Assembly: GCA_016800925.1 (NCBI GenBank)
Contig: JABCPU010000323.1
Span: forward strand, 1-64,000
Reading direction: 5' to 3'
DNA: 64,000 nt
DNA from: Suillus spraguei
Lineage: Eukaryota; Basidiomycota; Agaricomycetes; Boletales; Suillaceae
A model generated the notes under the pieces. The model was not told the DNA's origin. It did no database searches and saw nothing but the letters and a program-made list of their open reading frames with translations. Shown piece after piece: positions 44,120 to 55,317 of the stretch. A program made the position numbers and the translations under genes. Numbering within the stretch: the stretch's first letter is position 1; each line of letters begins with the position of its first letter.

Positions 44120-45371
44120 TGTCATATACTGTACATTCAGGCCCAGATCAGATCCGATCCATGGACATCCAGACATCCAATCTATACAGTCCACCCATCC
44201 AATCCAGTTCACATATCCGATACACCCATCCACTCCAATCCATATCCATCCATATCCAATCCATATCCATATCTGACCCAATCCATCCGTCCAATCTCAT
44301 CCACCCATCTGATCCGTGTCCATATCTGATCTGTTGTAGCGAACAAAGTCACGCTGACCATGAGAGTGCCGTTTTACACAAGTGTCTCATTACTGTCTAC
44401 AGCGGCTACCGAGAAATCCCCTATAGCGAGCATTACCCCTTTTCACTTCACTGGTACCATTTTCGCTCCATGGATTCTTGCCCCTTACCGAATCTCGCTA
44501 CTGATGTCCCCCTGTCCATTCCATTTCCGTCTAGATCCATTGGTGCATAGCATATTCATTTCTGCCATTACTAAAGCTACAGCAAGACTTACCTTACCTT
44601 CCGTGACACCACTTGCTTGCTGCATGCCTCTTCACTAAAAATCACAGAGTACATCTTTATTTTGCTACCGTTCTCGCTATGTATTCCAGCCATTCACAGT
44701 ACATGTTAAAAAGGACTCTTCGCACATTCCAGTACTTTTACTTCCCTCCTATAGTACACACAGTACTTAGGAATAGTCACCATTACTGTCTCTACTGAAT
44801 AAAGTCCTTTACCGAAGTCACCATCTCCTTAAGAATTGCTTTACTGCTGCATGCACTACTGCTCTTTACCGCTTTCCTGTGCTTCACCGCTAGCGCTACC
44901 ACTTTCTCACACTTCACCGCTACACTACCGCTTGTTTTACCGCAGAAGTTCACACGCTTACCGCAGTTTTACTGCTTGTACTACCACAGTTTTACTGTTC
45001 ATGCTACCACTTGCCTACCACATTCCCACGCTTACTGCTAGTTTTACCACAAGTTTCCCATGGACCAGAGGTCACCACTAGCATCTCGCTACCTCCAATG
45101 GCATTCTCGCACCACAGGTTGGACATTATCAAACTATATTAACTTAGCATTCCCTTTAGGGTCAAATGTTCTTGCCCTCACAAGTGAAGCAGACTAGGTA
45201 GAGCACAAGACTTGCATACTAGCTTAGGCCATGGTTTATCTACAGCCCAGGCTAGATTGTATCTTTACACCATGTCCATATCTGATCCATGCTCATATCT
45301 GAAACTATTCTCGTGCACCTGTGCATTACTCCTTTTAGGTTATACCTGTGTCTGGCTTTTGGTTATCTCGA
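44120..45371 (+). repeat. LTR, family C, interrupted by a family D LTR
   Basis: It begins TGTCATATACTGTACATT. Degenerate hexamer-like ATCCATATCC repeats fill 44160-44330. It resumes after 45269 with sequence shared with 4503-4600 and is itself cut at 45372 by the next LTR. The 3' end is missing. Confidence 0.65.
44335..45269 (+). repeat. LTR, family D, nested in family C
   Basis: 935 bp, TGTAGCGAACAAAGTCACGC to AGATTGTATCTTTACA. The flanking 5-mers (TCTGT and CCATG) do not match. It contains long Thr/Pro-type CT-rich runs (ACCGCTT repeats) but no coding sequence. Confidence 0.7.
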
Positions 45372-46306
45372 TGTAGCGAGAAAAGTCATGCTGACCGTCA
45401 AAACCCTGTTTTCAACAAGCATCTCGTTAATGTCTGTGGCAGCAACTGAAGGATTTCCTTATAAATAGCCTTTTCGCTCCGCTAAGGCAGAACCGTCCTT
45501 CTTCCACAAACCCTTACTGGATCCTCGCGCCGATGCCCTCATGTCCCGTCCTATTCCATCTAGAATCCATTGGTGCGTAGTTATCTTGCTTCCGCTATTA
45601 CTAAACCTATGGCAGGATTTACCTTACATCCCAAGGGGCCACTGCACGCTGTGCGCCTCATAATTAAGTACCCCATTTATTTTTCTTTGTCACTACCAGA
45701 CTCACATACCTATCTCATACACGCTCGCATATGTTAAAAAGGACTGAACATACATACTGTTACTTTTACTTCCCGTTACATCCCTTCACTAGGACTTAGT
45801 ATCTGAAATGCTCGCTAGTCGCAATCTATTTGCATTTGAACTCTTCTCCATTTGAACTTCACTCATTGATTTAACCACCAGTAACTTTACCACTCGAAGT
45901 ACCACGCGACTTTCGACTTCACTACTTGTAACCGGACCATGGCCAGTGATCTTGCTGGGTCGTTTTCTCTCTCATCTGTGTTCCTGCTCGTATGGAAGTT
46001 GCCGCTACCGCTCCTGCACCGCCGGTAGTTATAACATTTTCGTCTCGCCCAAGTAACTTTGTTCCTGCTCTCGCTAGCTAACCATTGCAGCTATCGTTAC
46101 TGCACGTGTACCGCTGACACCATGCTAGTACCACCGCTAACCTCGGAAATTGGAATCCTCATTGCCATATTAGTACTTCATTGTTTCCTTCGCACTAACT
46201 TAGAAGGAATTGCTTCTATTTGCAGTCCTCTTGGGTCGAACATCTCACTTGCGCCTTTAGTAGGATTAACGCTGCGCTTATACTTAGGCCAGTGCTAGTT
46301 TCTTCA
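45372..46306 (+). repeat. LTR, family D2 (5' LTR of the plus-strand gypsy element)
   Basis: It starts TGTAGCGAGAAAAGTCATGC and ends near AGTGCTAGTTTCTTCA. A tRNA-type primer-binding candidate (TGGAGCCCACCGCGAGG) begins at 46314, then the gag leader. The 3' limit is inferred from the terminal CA. Confidence 0.7.
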
Positions 46307-46452
46307 TTTCAATTGGAGCCCACCGCGAGGGGACCATAGAAGCACTAAATCTGGAATGCACTACCTGCACTCTTTGAGACAACGAGACTCGCAGTCTCAG
46401 GTCTATCCACCTAGCCGAAGAAGATTTCTTCGCGCCAAAGATTAACAACGAC

Positions 46453-47700
46453 ATGGAGATCTTAGTGTCTAGCCGCCAATCTAGCACAGACGAAGCCACC
46501 ATCCTTTGAGAACTTATCGCTGACAAATCCTCTGGTGAGCAAGGGGAAATGCTGAAAGGCAAACAACTACCAGGAGCTTTTGAACTGGAAGAATTGCAGA
46601 TACTGTTTGTTACCATTGACTCACCTCCCAAGGGATCACCCTTGACATCAGTCCTCAACCTCTACCCTTTGCCAAACAAGGAAACTCTTGCTCCTCCTTC
46701 GCCTCAACAGCACATTGCTACAGTACTGTCAACGCCACCTGCTATTCACCATCATACCATTATCCACGCTCACGCTACTATTCCGCTGATGCTTACACCG
46801 CAATCGTTAGTCCTACCGCAACTGCAAGCTAAATCCCAACCACCAATCATGACAACTCCATTCCGCATGCTGCTAAGGGGCACAGACGCTGCGCCTAAGT
46901 TTGACGGCACCATAGCATGCCTTTTGCCGTTTTTCAAGGACATAGAACTCTTAGGCGCTCACGCCAACTTGACCAGCGAGCACCTTATTAAGGCGGTGCT
47001 GAGATACGTGCCTATTGATGACTCTGAGATGTGGGAGATACTCGACGAAGCCAGTCTGCCGGATTGGGCTAAGTTTACCGCAGCGGTAAAACTTTTCTAT
47101 CCTGGATGTGAAGGCGATCGCCGGTTCACCCGTACTGACCTTGAGAACCTTTGTGCAGAACAAGCCCGTATGCTGATGACCTCACAAGAAGATCTCGGGC
47201 CGTACTATAGGAAGTTCCTCAAAATCTCTCAGCACTTGATTGTGAAGAAGAAGCTCGCCGAACTTGAGCGGGACCATCTGTTCCTTGATGGATTCCATGC
47301 TACCGCCAAGACCGCTATCATGCGGTGGCTCGAGATTACGCTTACCATGCATCACCCAGAGGATCCTTACGACATCAAAAAGGTATATGAAGCTGCAATC
47401 TTTCTTTTGCCAAGTACCTCCACTGCTGTAATGGCGCCGGCTTCCTCACCGGCATATGCTAAATCTTCCACTGCTCAACAGGCATCACCACAACTGCAGA
47501 CGCAACCAGCCAATCCTGGCATTGTGATCAAGCGAGAGTACATGCAGTACGCACCCATCACGTGCCACTTCTGCAGCGGTCCGCACAAGATGCTGGATTG
47601 CACGATCAAGGAAGTGTACATATGTGATGGTAAGATCATTAATAGGAATGGACGCATAGTTCTGCCTAACGGCAATGCAGTCCCCTGTCTTGGTCCCTGA
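46453..47700 (+). pseudogene. gypsy Gag of the family D2 element
   Basis: The probable original start is ATG 46453. An in-frame TGA at 46507-46509 leaves 383 residues open from 46549. A Pro/His-rich N-terminal part is followed by the gag core (FDGTIACLLPFFKDIELLG, LRYVPIDDSEMWEIL, FYPGCEGDRRFTRTDLENL, about residues 125-215). A zinc knuckle-like CHFCSGPHKMLDC lies near residues 340-352. The TGA sits where CGA (Arg) would keep the frame. The 3' end overlaps the next frame by 26 nt with a shift. Confidence 0.82.
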
Positions 47701-48487
47701 TTTCCAACAAAGCCTTGACCACTTGGCAAGTGAAAGCCCTGCTATGGGAGCTAATGCTACGGTATTAGGAAACCTGTACTGCCGGGTTGAGCATGGGCAT
47801 GATGCCGTGCTCGACATTGATCCCTCTGCATTCTTGCACACTAACGCCATTCACAGGACAGATGCTGAAGTAGAGCGCACTAATGACTTACGTCTGGCGC
47901 AGGAATTGTATGACGCTAATAACGCTGACACATACGCCGCTAGGAAATCGGACAAGGGAAAGACCATGCGGTTTGATGGCGTTGAGATGCCGCCGAGACC
48001 TAAAGCGGGACCATCCTCTAAAGCTGCTGACACGGTCGAGGAGGTGGTTTCACCCCAAGTTAAAGCAAGTGCAGCGCCCAACCCCAGTACTAAGATCCTT
48101 AACCTGGCAGCACCTACCACCAAGAGCACCCCACCAGTACCTGCAACTTCTTCTTCGTCTACTAGTACCACCAAAAGTACAGCACCCCCAGCACCTGCGA
48201 CTTCTTCTTCATCTAACGATGCCACCAACCAACCTGCACCCCAATACAAGTACCAGCATCCGCTAGAAGACAAGGATGCTGATAGACGTGTCATTGACCA
48301 TATTCTGGACTCTGACGTTACCATACCAGTACGTGAACTCATCGCGGTAGCACTGGAGATCTGCAAGAACCTCAAGGAAGCTACTACCAACAAGCGAGTT
48401 AGTGTTAACACCATGCTAGTCAACGAGTTAGGTATCATGCCTAGCACTAGGGAACAGATGAAGTACTGGGAGCATTACTGCTCATGA
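47675..48487 (+). pseudogene. gypsy Gag-Pro spacer region
   Basis: 270 open residues in a frame shifted from gag. A Thr/Ser/Pro-rich linker (about 125-190) is followed by YKYQHPLEDKDADRRVIDHI and TIPVRELIAVALEICKNLKE, a segment seen before the protease in basidiomycete gypsy polyproteins. The separate frame probably reflects a 1-nt indel near 47675 rather than programmed frameshifting. Confidence 0.7.
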
Positions 48488-48561
48488 GGTGCTGACGGAC
48501 GAGTGGTCACAGAGCACTTTGTGCCGCTGCAGGCTATCATGGCCATTACCAAGGGCAGGTC

Positions 48562-48972
48562 TTGACGTGTACGTTGGACCAGGGCACTGAATGTCTTGTC
48601 ATGCCGGCGAGAGTTTGGTGTGCACTGGGTTCCACACTGCTGAGACCAGACCACAAGATCAACATGGAGTCGGCTAACACGTCTACCAAGGAGATGCTGG
48701 GAGTCATCGAGAACCTACCGCTGGACTTTGGAACTGGCAAAATGCTGTTCCAGGTACAAGTTGTCAAGACCGCTAACTTTGATCTCTTGCTAGGAAGACC
48801 GTTTTACACAATGACAGCATGTAACACTGAGGACACGCCAAGCGGTGAGCAGGACCTTATGCTCACTGACCCCAATAACGGCAAGGTCATCTGCATACCC
48901 ACACAGCCATGGGTAAAGAAATGTCAGGGTTGCGCTAAGTGCCCGGCAACATCTACCGAGCAGGATTTTTAA
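48562..48972 (+). pseudogene. gypsy aspartic protease
   Basis: The catalytic Asp lies in LDQGTECLVMPARVW (near residue 6). The C-terminal structural motif is FDLLLGRPFYTMTA (about residues 74-87), followed by LTDPNNGKVICIPT. Length and order fit a retropepsin. Upstream and downstream frames are broken. Confidence 0.78.
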
Positions 48973-49070
48973 AGATCGATGAGCCGCACGTGGCGCGGGG
49001 AGACTCCCAAATGTTTCATTCTTCTTCTTCTTTCATTTCTCAAGAACCAGTTACCGCTAAAGTTACCGCT

Positions 49071-49545
49071 TGTTACAATTGTACGTGCCCTGGTTCATTT
49101 TCTCTTTGTTTCCTTTACTTGTATATTACATATCGAACTCTGACTCATATGCTCAACGCATCTGTACTATAGTCGCCTTCCCTCTTTGGATACGCACTTA
49201 CATTCTCATGACTCTCTTGGTCCGTGCGCACATATTGACCTATTTAAGCACGTTGTATTACACTTGTATACTTTACTTTAATCTTACTGGGTTTTACCTG
49301 GAATATCCTTCGCTTAGGTCTCCAACCTAAGTCGTCTTGAATCGTCTCTAAGTCTAAGCACTCCTTAGCCTTAGTCTCTATTCTTGTAGAACCTCTTAGA
49401 CTTGTCTTTGAGGCCGAACCCTTGATCATACTCGGAACACGTTCCTTGTACTTTCACCTTGTCCTCTTCTGGACATTGTAGAACTTCCCAGCAGACCGTC
49501 TGTGTCTTTTCACTGTCGCTGGTGACGCCACCCCAGTTCGTAACA
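49071..49545 (+). repeat. solo LTR, family A, with perfect CCGCT target duplication
   Basis: A 475-bp LTR, TGTTACAATT to GTTCGTAACA. It is flanked by CCGCT at 49066-49070 and 49546-49550. TATTTAAG begins at 49241 and ACTTTAATCTT at 49275 (34 nt). It is nested in the pol region of the plus-strand gypsy element. Confidence 0.95.
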
Positions 49546-49550
49546 CCGCT

Positions 49551-50077
49551 ACTGTACCAAGTTCCACTGACCACATACCGGTGCCCACTGCACAACCACC
49601 GCTCTTACGGAGCACTACCGCTGACGCATCGTCGTCTCCCTTTAACTGCCCTCAGTTATCTGCTCATTATCATACCTAAGCTCTATGCATTCCTCCATTA
49701 ACGCCGAGTCTACTGAAGCCTTCCACAGTGTTTATACCTACGACGAGACCACGCATTCCTACGTCTACAAACCTGTAGGCAAGAAAGTTAATACCATCCC
49801 GACTACCATGCCGCCAGAGTACCGCGTGCAATGGGAATTACTGCCAGACCCTTTGGCCGGTTTACCTGAGTTACCACCATGCCCGCCAGACTTTGTACCT
49901 GGCAAGCGGTTTACCCAAGAGAGAGCTGACGTGCTCGATCTGGACCCCGCGAAGTGGCTATGGCCAGAGGAGGACAAGCTCGTATGTTGGCTTGTTCGTG
50001 AACACGAGACCGCCTTTGCTTGGGAGAGCCCCTTCAGTGACAAACTCCGTACTATACGGGTCACCCGACCCACATAA
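49551..50077 (+). pseudogene. gypsy pol segment upstream of reverse transcriptase
   Basis: The 130-residue frame from 49685 includes YKPVGKKVNTIPTTMPPEYR, DPLAGLPELPPCPPDFVPG and RFTQERADVLDLDPAKWLWP with LVREHETAFAW. These are the conserved approach to the RT domain in basidiomycete gypsy elements. It is truncated at 50078, so RT, RNase H and integrase are absent. Confidence 0.8.
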
Positions 50078-50079
50078 TA

Positions 50080-51010
50080 TCCCATCAAAGACGGGCCAGC
50101 AGACCATGGGCCGAGGTTATGTATATCCTTGATGTTGATGGATGGGCCGGGGAGAATATTATTTCCGATGGAGACGGGTGGGCCGGGAGACTTGTATTTT
50201 CAGGAGAGACGGGTGGGCCGAGGGAAACATGATTTCTGATGTTGACGGATGGGCCAGGGGGATATCATCCCTGACAGAGATGGGTGGGCCCATCTGGGTA
50301 GTATGTAGAGTAGGATTTTATAGACAGCTGGGCTGAAGAGAGATGCAAGGCAAATATTATTGCATAGATGGGTGGGCCGAGGTAAGAGAATATTACATAT
50401 ACGGGTGGGCTTTCAATACCTCCCCTAAGATCCATAGAGCTATGCTCATCCGCTCCTCTGCTCCTCTGCTCCTCTGAGCTCCGGACCTTCGGACCCCTAG
50501 TCCTCCGGATCCATTCTATCCTATCCTCTGACATCTATGGATCATCTTTCCCTCTGGAGCTCTGCTCCTATCCTGCCCTGGACTTTGTCCAGGAGACCAT
50601 CTTTCATCCATTCTACTTGGAACTTGTTCCAGTAGTCTTACCATTACTCCCTACCATCCGGAAATAGTTCCGGCGTGTTCCCACGCTCATCCGGAAGTCC
50701 ATCGGAGCTCTGTCAAGCTATCCTGCCTTAGAGTTTGTCCAGACCCTCCATCCGGACTTCACCAGAACTCTCCCTTGGACTTCATCCGAAATTAAGGGCA
50801 CATACTTGGGTAAGGGGCACAGCGTACGAGCTGAGGCCAAGCCCCTTTGACTTTACAACCCTCCGGTACAACCCCATGTAAGACCAGGACTTCTTACTAA
50901 TCTCCGGTTTTGCATGGTTGTAACACCAAGGTAAAATATATTACATATACGGGTGGGCCTAGATATGTATCATAAAGACGTACAGCTGATGTAGCCACCA
51001 GAGAATCAAA
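50080..51010. repeat. degenerate G-rich repeats (GGGTGGGCC core) around an LTR fragment
   Basis: At least eight copies of GA(T/C)GGGTGGGCCG-like cores at irregular 30-60 bp spacing span 50090-50410, with another at 50949-50960. ATTACATATACGGGTGGGC occurs on both sides of the LTR fragment at 50411-50925, suggesting that the fragment is inside the repeat. No coding function is seen. Confidence 0.6.
50411..50925 (+). repeat. LTR fragment, family C, 5'-truncated
   Basis: It matches 5060-5592 closely, ending TGCATGGTTGTAACA. The 5' part including the TATA box is missing. Confidence 0.75.
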
Positions 51011-51102
51011 CACATAGGATACGTGCACCCTATGAGTGCATATACCTACCATCAACCACCAAAATATAAACCCTGAAGCACGAAAACCTGAATTCACCAT
51101 GT

Positions 51103-52750
51103 CTGACATTCATCGATAATTGAGGTGCCAGGTGCCGGGTGCCAAGTCCTGAAACCAGGAACTCGAAACTGGAGATTCAAACTAGATATTTCCTGAATTC
51201 CGGATACCCAGACACCTGAAACACAACACACAAGGTGAAAGATTTAAAGTCCATGTGTCGAGTCATCTAGTGCCGAGTGCTGGGTGTGGGTGCAGAGTAC
51301 TGAAACTAGAAACTAGAAACTCGAGATTTGAGACAACACAGACATCTACCAAAAATGTGTGGATCAAAGTTTTGTTGTTGCCTGACATGTGTCTGAGTCC
51401 CGAGGACCAAACCCCGAAATTGTGGACTACCGGATTTCAGGATTCGGCACTCGAGATTTGAGATTTGAGATTTGAGATTTGAGATGAAAAAGATATCTAC
51501 CAAAAATGTGTGGATCAAAGTCATTTTATTGCCTAACATTGTTTTCAGTCTCAAGTGCAGAAGCCCGAGTACCGAACCGCGAACCCCTAAATAGTAGACT
51601 ACCAGAGTTTGGAGTTTGGAGTTTGGCACTTAGAATGTGTGGATCAATAGGTGTCAATTGCCTCACATTGTTCTGAGTCCCAAGTCGCGAGTGCTGGGTG
51701 CCAGGGTTCAGGGTTCAGCACTGACAATATGTTGATCAAGATCTTTCACATTATGAGTACCAAGTCCCGAGTCCCGAGTGCCGGGTGCTGGAGTTCGGGG
51801 TTCGGCACATAAAATATGTGGATCGAGGTCTCTCACATTGTTTTGAGTCCCGAATACCGATCCCCGAGTGCCGGGTGCCAGAGTTCGGGGTTCGGCACTC
51901 AACATGTGTAAATCAATATCTTTGTATTGCCTCACATAGTTTTAACTCGCGGGTGGCGGGGTTCGGGGTTAAAACATGTGGATCAATATCTTTCACATTG
52001 TTATGAGTACCAAGTCCTGAGTCCTGAGTGCTGGGTGCCGGAGTTCAGGGTTCGGCAGTAAACATATGCATATGTACATCAATATCTTTGTATTGCCTCA
52101 CATTGTTCTCACTCCCGGGTGCCGGGGTTCGGGGTTCGGTGGTTAAATATGTAGATCGATATCTTTCACATTGTTATGAGTCCCGAGTACAGATTCCCAA
52201 TTGCTGGGTGCCAGAGTTTGGGGTTCGGCACTCCACATGTGTAAATAAATATCTTTGTATTGCCTCACATATTTCTAACTCCTGAATGCCGGGGTTCAGG
52301 GTTCGGTGATAGAATATGTGCATCGACATCTTTCACATTGTTATAAGTTCCAAGGCCTGAGTCCCAAGTGCCGGGTGCTGGAGTTCGGGGTTTGGCACTC
52401 AACATGTGTCAATCAATATCTTTGTATTGCCTCACATTGTTCTAACTCCCGGGTGCCAGAGTTCGGGGTTTAGCACATCAAATATGTGGATCGATATCTT
52501 TCACATGGTGATGAGTCCTGAGTCCAGGGTCCCGGGGTTCGGGGTTCAGCACTTAAGATATATGGAATGATATGTTTCACAATGTGACCCGGCACCCAGC
52601 ACAAGGTAACTCGACAGATATGTTTCAAATTCTTTAAATTGTGTGTTGTGTTTCAGGTAGCCGGATATCCATAATTCGCGAAATACACAATGTGAATCTT
52701 CAGTGTCCAGTTCCGGATTTCCGGACTTGGCACCCAGCACTGACATTCAT
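51103..52750. mobile_element. TIR-bracketed minisatellite array flanked by 11-bp direct repeats
   Basis: CTGACATTCAT occurs at 51103-51113 and 52740-52750. Inside are imperfect terminal inverted repeats of about 130-150 bp. The left has GGGTGCCAAGTCC...ACCTGAAACACAACACACAA (about 51125-51235). The right is its reverse complement (about 52615-52735). Between them, roughly 13 degenerate units of about 100-120 bp carry the core GAGTGCCGGGTGC...GAGTTCGGGGTTCGGCAC followed by ATGTG-ATCAATATCTTTCACATTGTT. Short frames inside are by-products. The 9-11 bp duplication plus long TIRs would suit a non-autonomous Mutator-like element, but no transposase is present. Confidence 0.62.
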
Positions 52751-52783
52751 TCAAACAATTTATATACATCTATGAACATACAA

Positions 52784-53237
52784 TTATGTAGCCATTTCAC
52801 CCTCATCAGCAGAGGGTTCAACCTTCACCTCGACATCCATATCATCAGAATCATATTCTGGCACAAGGTTGCCCAGATCATCCGGGTCCACAATTTCACT
52901 GGACGTTTGTGGACCCTCAGGCTGAATCTGGCTGAGCTCAAATATGAGACCCTCAATGACAGATGCTGGCTGGACTTTCAGAGACGGAGGCTCCATCCCT
53001 GCCATATCCAAGTCAATGAGGGGAGCAAGTGCAGATGGGAGGGGTGAGATGGACAGGGGGACAGATTGATCAAGCAAAAAGGTTGCATTGACAGGAGAGT
53101 CGGGAAGTGGAAATGAAGGGTGCCGGTCCATGACTTTGCGATGAAGGCCCTCATGGAGGCATTGCAGGGTATCAAGCTTACCATCCTGCTCCACCACATG
53201 AGCCTCAAGAAGAGCAATTTGAGCAGCACCATCCCAA
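52784..53237 (-). pseudogene. C-terminal part of split gene Q
   Basis: The minus-strand frame begins DGAAQIALLEAHVVEQDGKL at the LTR boundary and ends DADEGEMAT-like acidic sequence at the stop 52784. A short coiled coil is followed by a Pro/Ser-rich and then Asp/Glu-rich tail (EYDSDDMDVEVKVEPSADEG). It continues the gene whose 5' part is now at 56554-58242 on the other strand. AIAIR at 58242 joins DGAAQ here in frame once one LTR target duplication is removed. The separation is due to the inversion. Confidence 0.8.
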
Positions 53238-53251
53238 TGTAAAGATATGTA
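53238..53251. other. inversion breakpoint with Tc1-type excision footprint (TATGTA)
   Basis: TGTAAAGATA (53238-53247) is the reverse complement of the family D LTR end. TATAAACAGCC from 53250 is the reverse complement of family B LTR sequence. They are joined as TA-TG-TA (53246-53251). The elements here begin CA and end TG, so TG between two TA copies is what a Tc1 excision with a 2-nt stagger leaves. Confidence 0.8.
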
Positions 53252-53447
53252 TAAACAGCCGGAATACCAGAAACAGGAGGAATGATGAAAGGAGATAGAC
53301 ACAGATATACACAAGGGAGTTAAGGTGCAAGAAGTGAGCACATTCGGATGGGTGGTCCGGACAGGATCTGTGAACCAGACGGATATGAAATCGATCAGAT
53401 CTGATCGGATATGGTCAGATCTGAAATTAGAAGCATGGTATATGACA
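53250..53447 (-). repeat. 5' half of a split family B LTR
   Basis: It covers the LTR from its TGTCATA start (53447) to the internal TA. The remaining half is at 60820-61392 beside Tc1 copy C. The outer flank GATGT (53448-53452) is the reverse complement of ACATC at 61393-61397, the original target duplication. Confidence 0.88.
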
Positions 53448-55016
53448 GATGTATAAGACTTGGTTGTTCAACAACAAGACAAAGAAGGAAAGGAAGGACA
53501 TGATAAAGTATGGGAGGAAATGGATGCCTAGGATGGTGGTCTAACAGCAGAAGCATGAAGAGGTGCTAAAGAGGATTGAGGACGAGTCCAGGGCAAAGCC
53601 AGGAGATCCCGGTATGTTCAAACATTATCAGGGGGCTGTGAAGAGAGTCATGGCTGAATTGGATGACGACAAGTTGGAGAAGGCAAAAGAAACAGTGGAA
53701 GAATGATCAAACAGCTTTCCTCCTCCAGAGATACAAGCAGAAGTTGCTCGTAAGAAGGGACCGGCATATATGGAGCACTTTTCAAAAGAGATGTGGAGGC
53801 AATGCGGGATGAGAGTTTTTGTGTTGTCAGCTTGGAAGAATGAACAGGGAGAGGTTCTGTTCGGAATGTAAGTTAATTGAGTCCATCATCGCCGATCTTT
53901 TATCTCAATATATGTGTGCAGGCATGATGATAATGAGGCATTAGGAGATGGGGACAGCTTCATGAAGACCAAGGACTGGGAGGACATTGAGCCAGTATGG
54001 CAGGAGTACGCCCAGGAACAGTTTGGTGAGTGTTTGAACTTTGGATGCAAGAATGAATTCATTGATCATCACAATCATAGGTGCCAGGGCACAGGACGGA
54101 GGACGACAGGTGAAGGGAGGTCGCAAAAGAGTCAGAAAACCAGCTTTTGAACTCAACATGGATGGGGATGGGATGCCATTGCTTCTAGACATCACGGAAA
54201 CAAAACTTGAGGAGAAGAAAGCCATAGTCAGGGCATTTCTTACATCGCACTACAGTGAGTCTTTTGTGGCAACATCTGAGATGTTGCTGAATGTGTGGAC
54301 ACAGGAATATGTTCTGGGAATGACAAGGCTGTCGTGCCATGGAGTGCCCTCATACAAAGTCAGGATGACTTTGTGGCAAGGAAGTATCTTCTGGCAGATA
54401 TTGACCTGAAGGAGCCTTTGAAGTTGCAAACTGGGACACAGCGGCCTTGCTCAATTTCTGGTATGCTCAGCAGGAAACAGGAAAAGATTCAACATTCCTG
54501 TTCAAAGCATGGAAGAACAAAGATGGGGACATGGTACCATCTGTGGTATCCGGCAAGTCGCCATCTTGTCTGACTCGTAAAGTGAGCATGCAGAAGAGTG
54601 GAACTCTCTGAAGGCCCTGGGATCCATCAACCAAAGCTGAGAGTGATACCGACAGTGACACTCATGACAAGGAGGATGACATTGATGATGACTCGGCTGA
54701 TGGTCAATCCCCACTGAAGAAACCCAAATGATCAGCACATCCATCTTCAGCACCCAAGGAGACAGAAGTTCCATGTTCAATGCCGAAGCCTTGCCCGGCC
54801 AGGCCGGCCAAGACAGGTGCACTTTTGACATCATGGATGGGCGACCTCCTGGCTGTGTTGACTGAGGAAGTGGAAGAGAGGAACAGATCACCGGAACCAA
54901 GGAGCATACGGGGCAAGAAAGCTGTGATTGAACCATTCGCAAGGACCACCCGGAGTAAGTCTCAAAAGCCGGTAGAGAGTACACTTCGAGTAACCAGGGC
55001 AAGGGGAAGGAAATAA
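53448..55016 (+). pseudogene. 3' part of split gene P (Agaricomycete hypothetical family)
   Basis: The plus-strand exons include YKTWLFNNKTKKERKDMIKY, FKHYQGAVKRVMAEL, MWRQCGMRVFVLSAWKNEQG, FGMHDDNEALGDGDSFMKTK, DWEDIEPVWQEYAQEQFG, MPLLLDITETKLEEKKAIVR and ADIDLKEP. They end with a basic tail (TTRSKSQKPVESTLRVTRAR) at 55016. GT-AG introns lie at about 53869-53922, 54025-54081 and near 54252-54310. In-frame stops at 53542-53544 and 53704-53706 break it. I know this as a recurrent hypothetical family of basidiomycete genomes but not its function. The first exon is at 61689-61398 on the minus strand, across the inversion. Confidence 0.72.
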
Positions 55017-55317
55017 TGTACATATACCAAACTGCCCCCATTTGTACCACATTTTCATCCTTTGTCACACTTCTCAAAACACAGTGTCCCACATCCCAAA
55101 TGTTGAGCCCCAAGCACCGAGTTCCAGATGAATCCTGATCACCGAGTTCCGGACGACTCCCAATCACCGAGGTCCAGACCCCGGGAATCAATCATTGGTA
55201 ATTGGAATGCGACAATTTGGTGTGTGCATCATCTAAAATCAATTGGAAATGTCATTGTTATACATTAAAAATTCAGTGGTGAACATGATGTAAGTATGTG
55301 AATGAATATCCAAATAT
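55017..55317. other. intergenic with short CACCGAGTTCCGGA-type repeats
   Basis: 55110-55175 holds three spaced ATCACCGAGTTCCGGA-like units. They resemble the core of the minisatellite at 51.1-52.7 kb. No coding is supported. Confidence 0.5.

Noticed and set aside
46314..46330. Definite tRNA primer-binding site
   Set aside because: TGGAGCCCACCGCGAGG has the right start, but I could not assign a tRNA and it is about 7 nt from the LTR end; kept only as a candidate.
47675..47700. Programmed frameshift between gag and the next frame
   Set aside because: No slippery heptamer or downstream structure is visible and the element is degenerate elsewhere; an indel is simpler.
51255..52285. Short repeated open frames in the minisatellite
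   Set aside because: They arise from the tandem units, shift frame between units and lack starts or splice signals that would join them.
51103..52750. CRISPR array
   Set aside because: The units are long and degenerate with no constant repeat/unique spacer pattern, and the context is eukaryotic.
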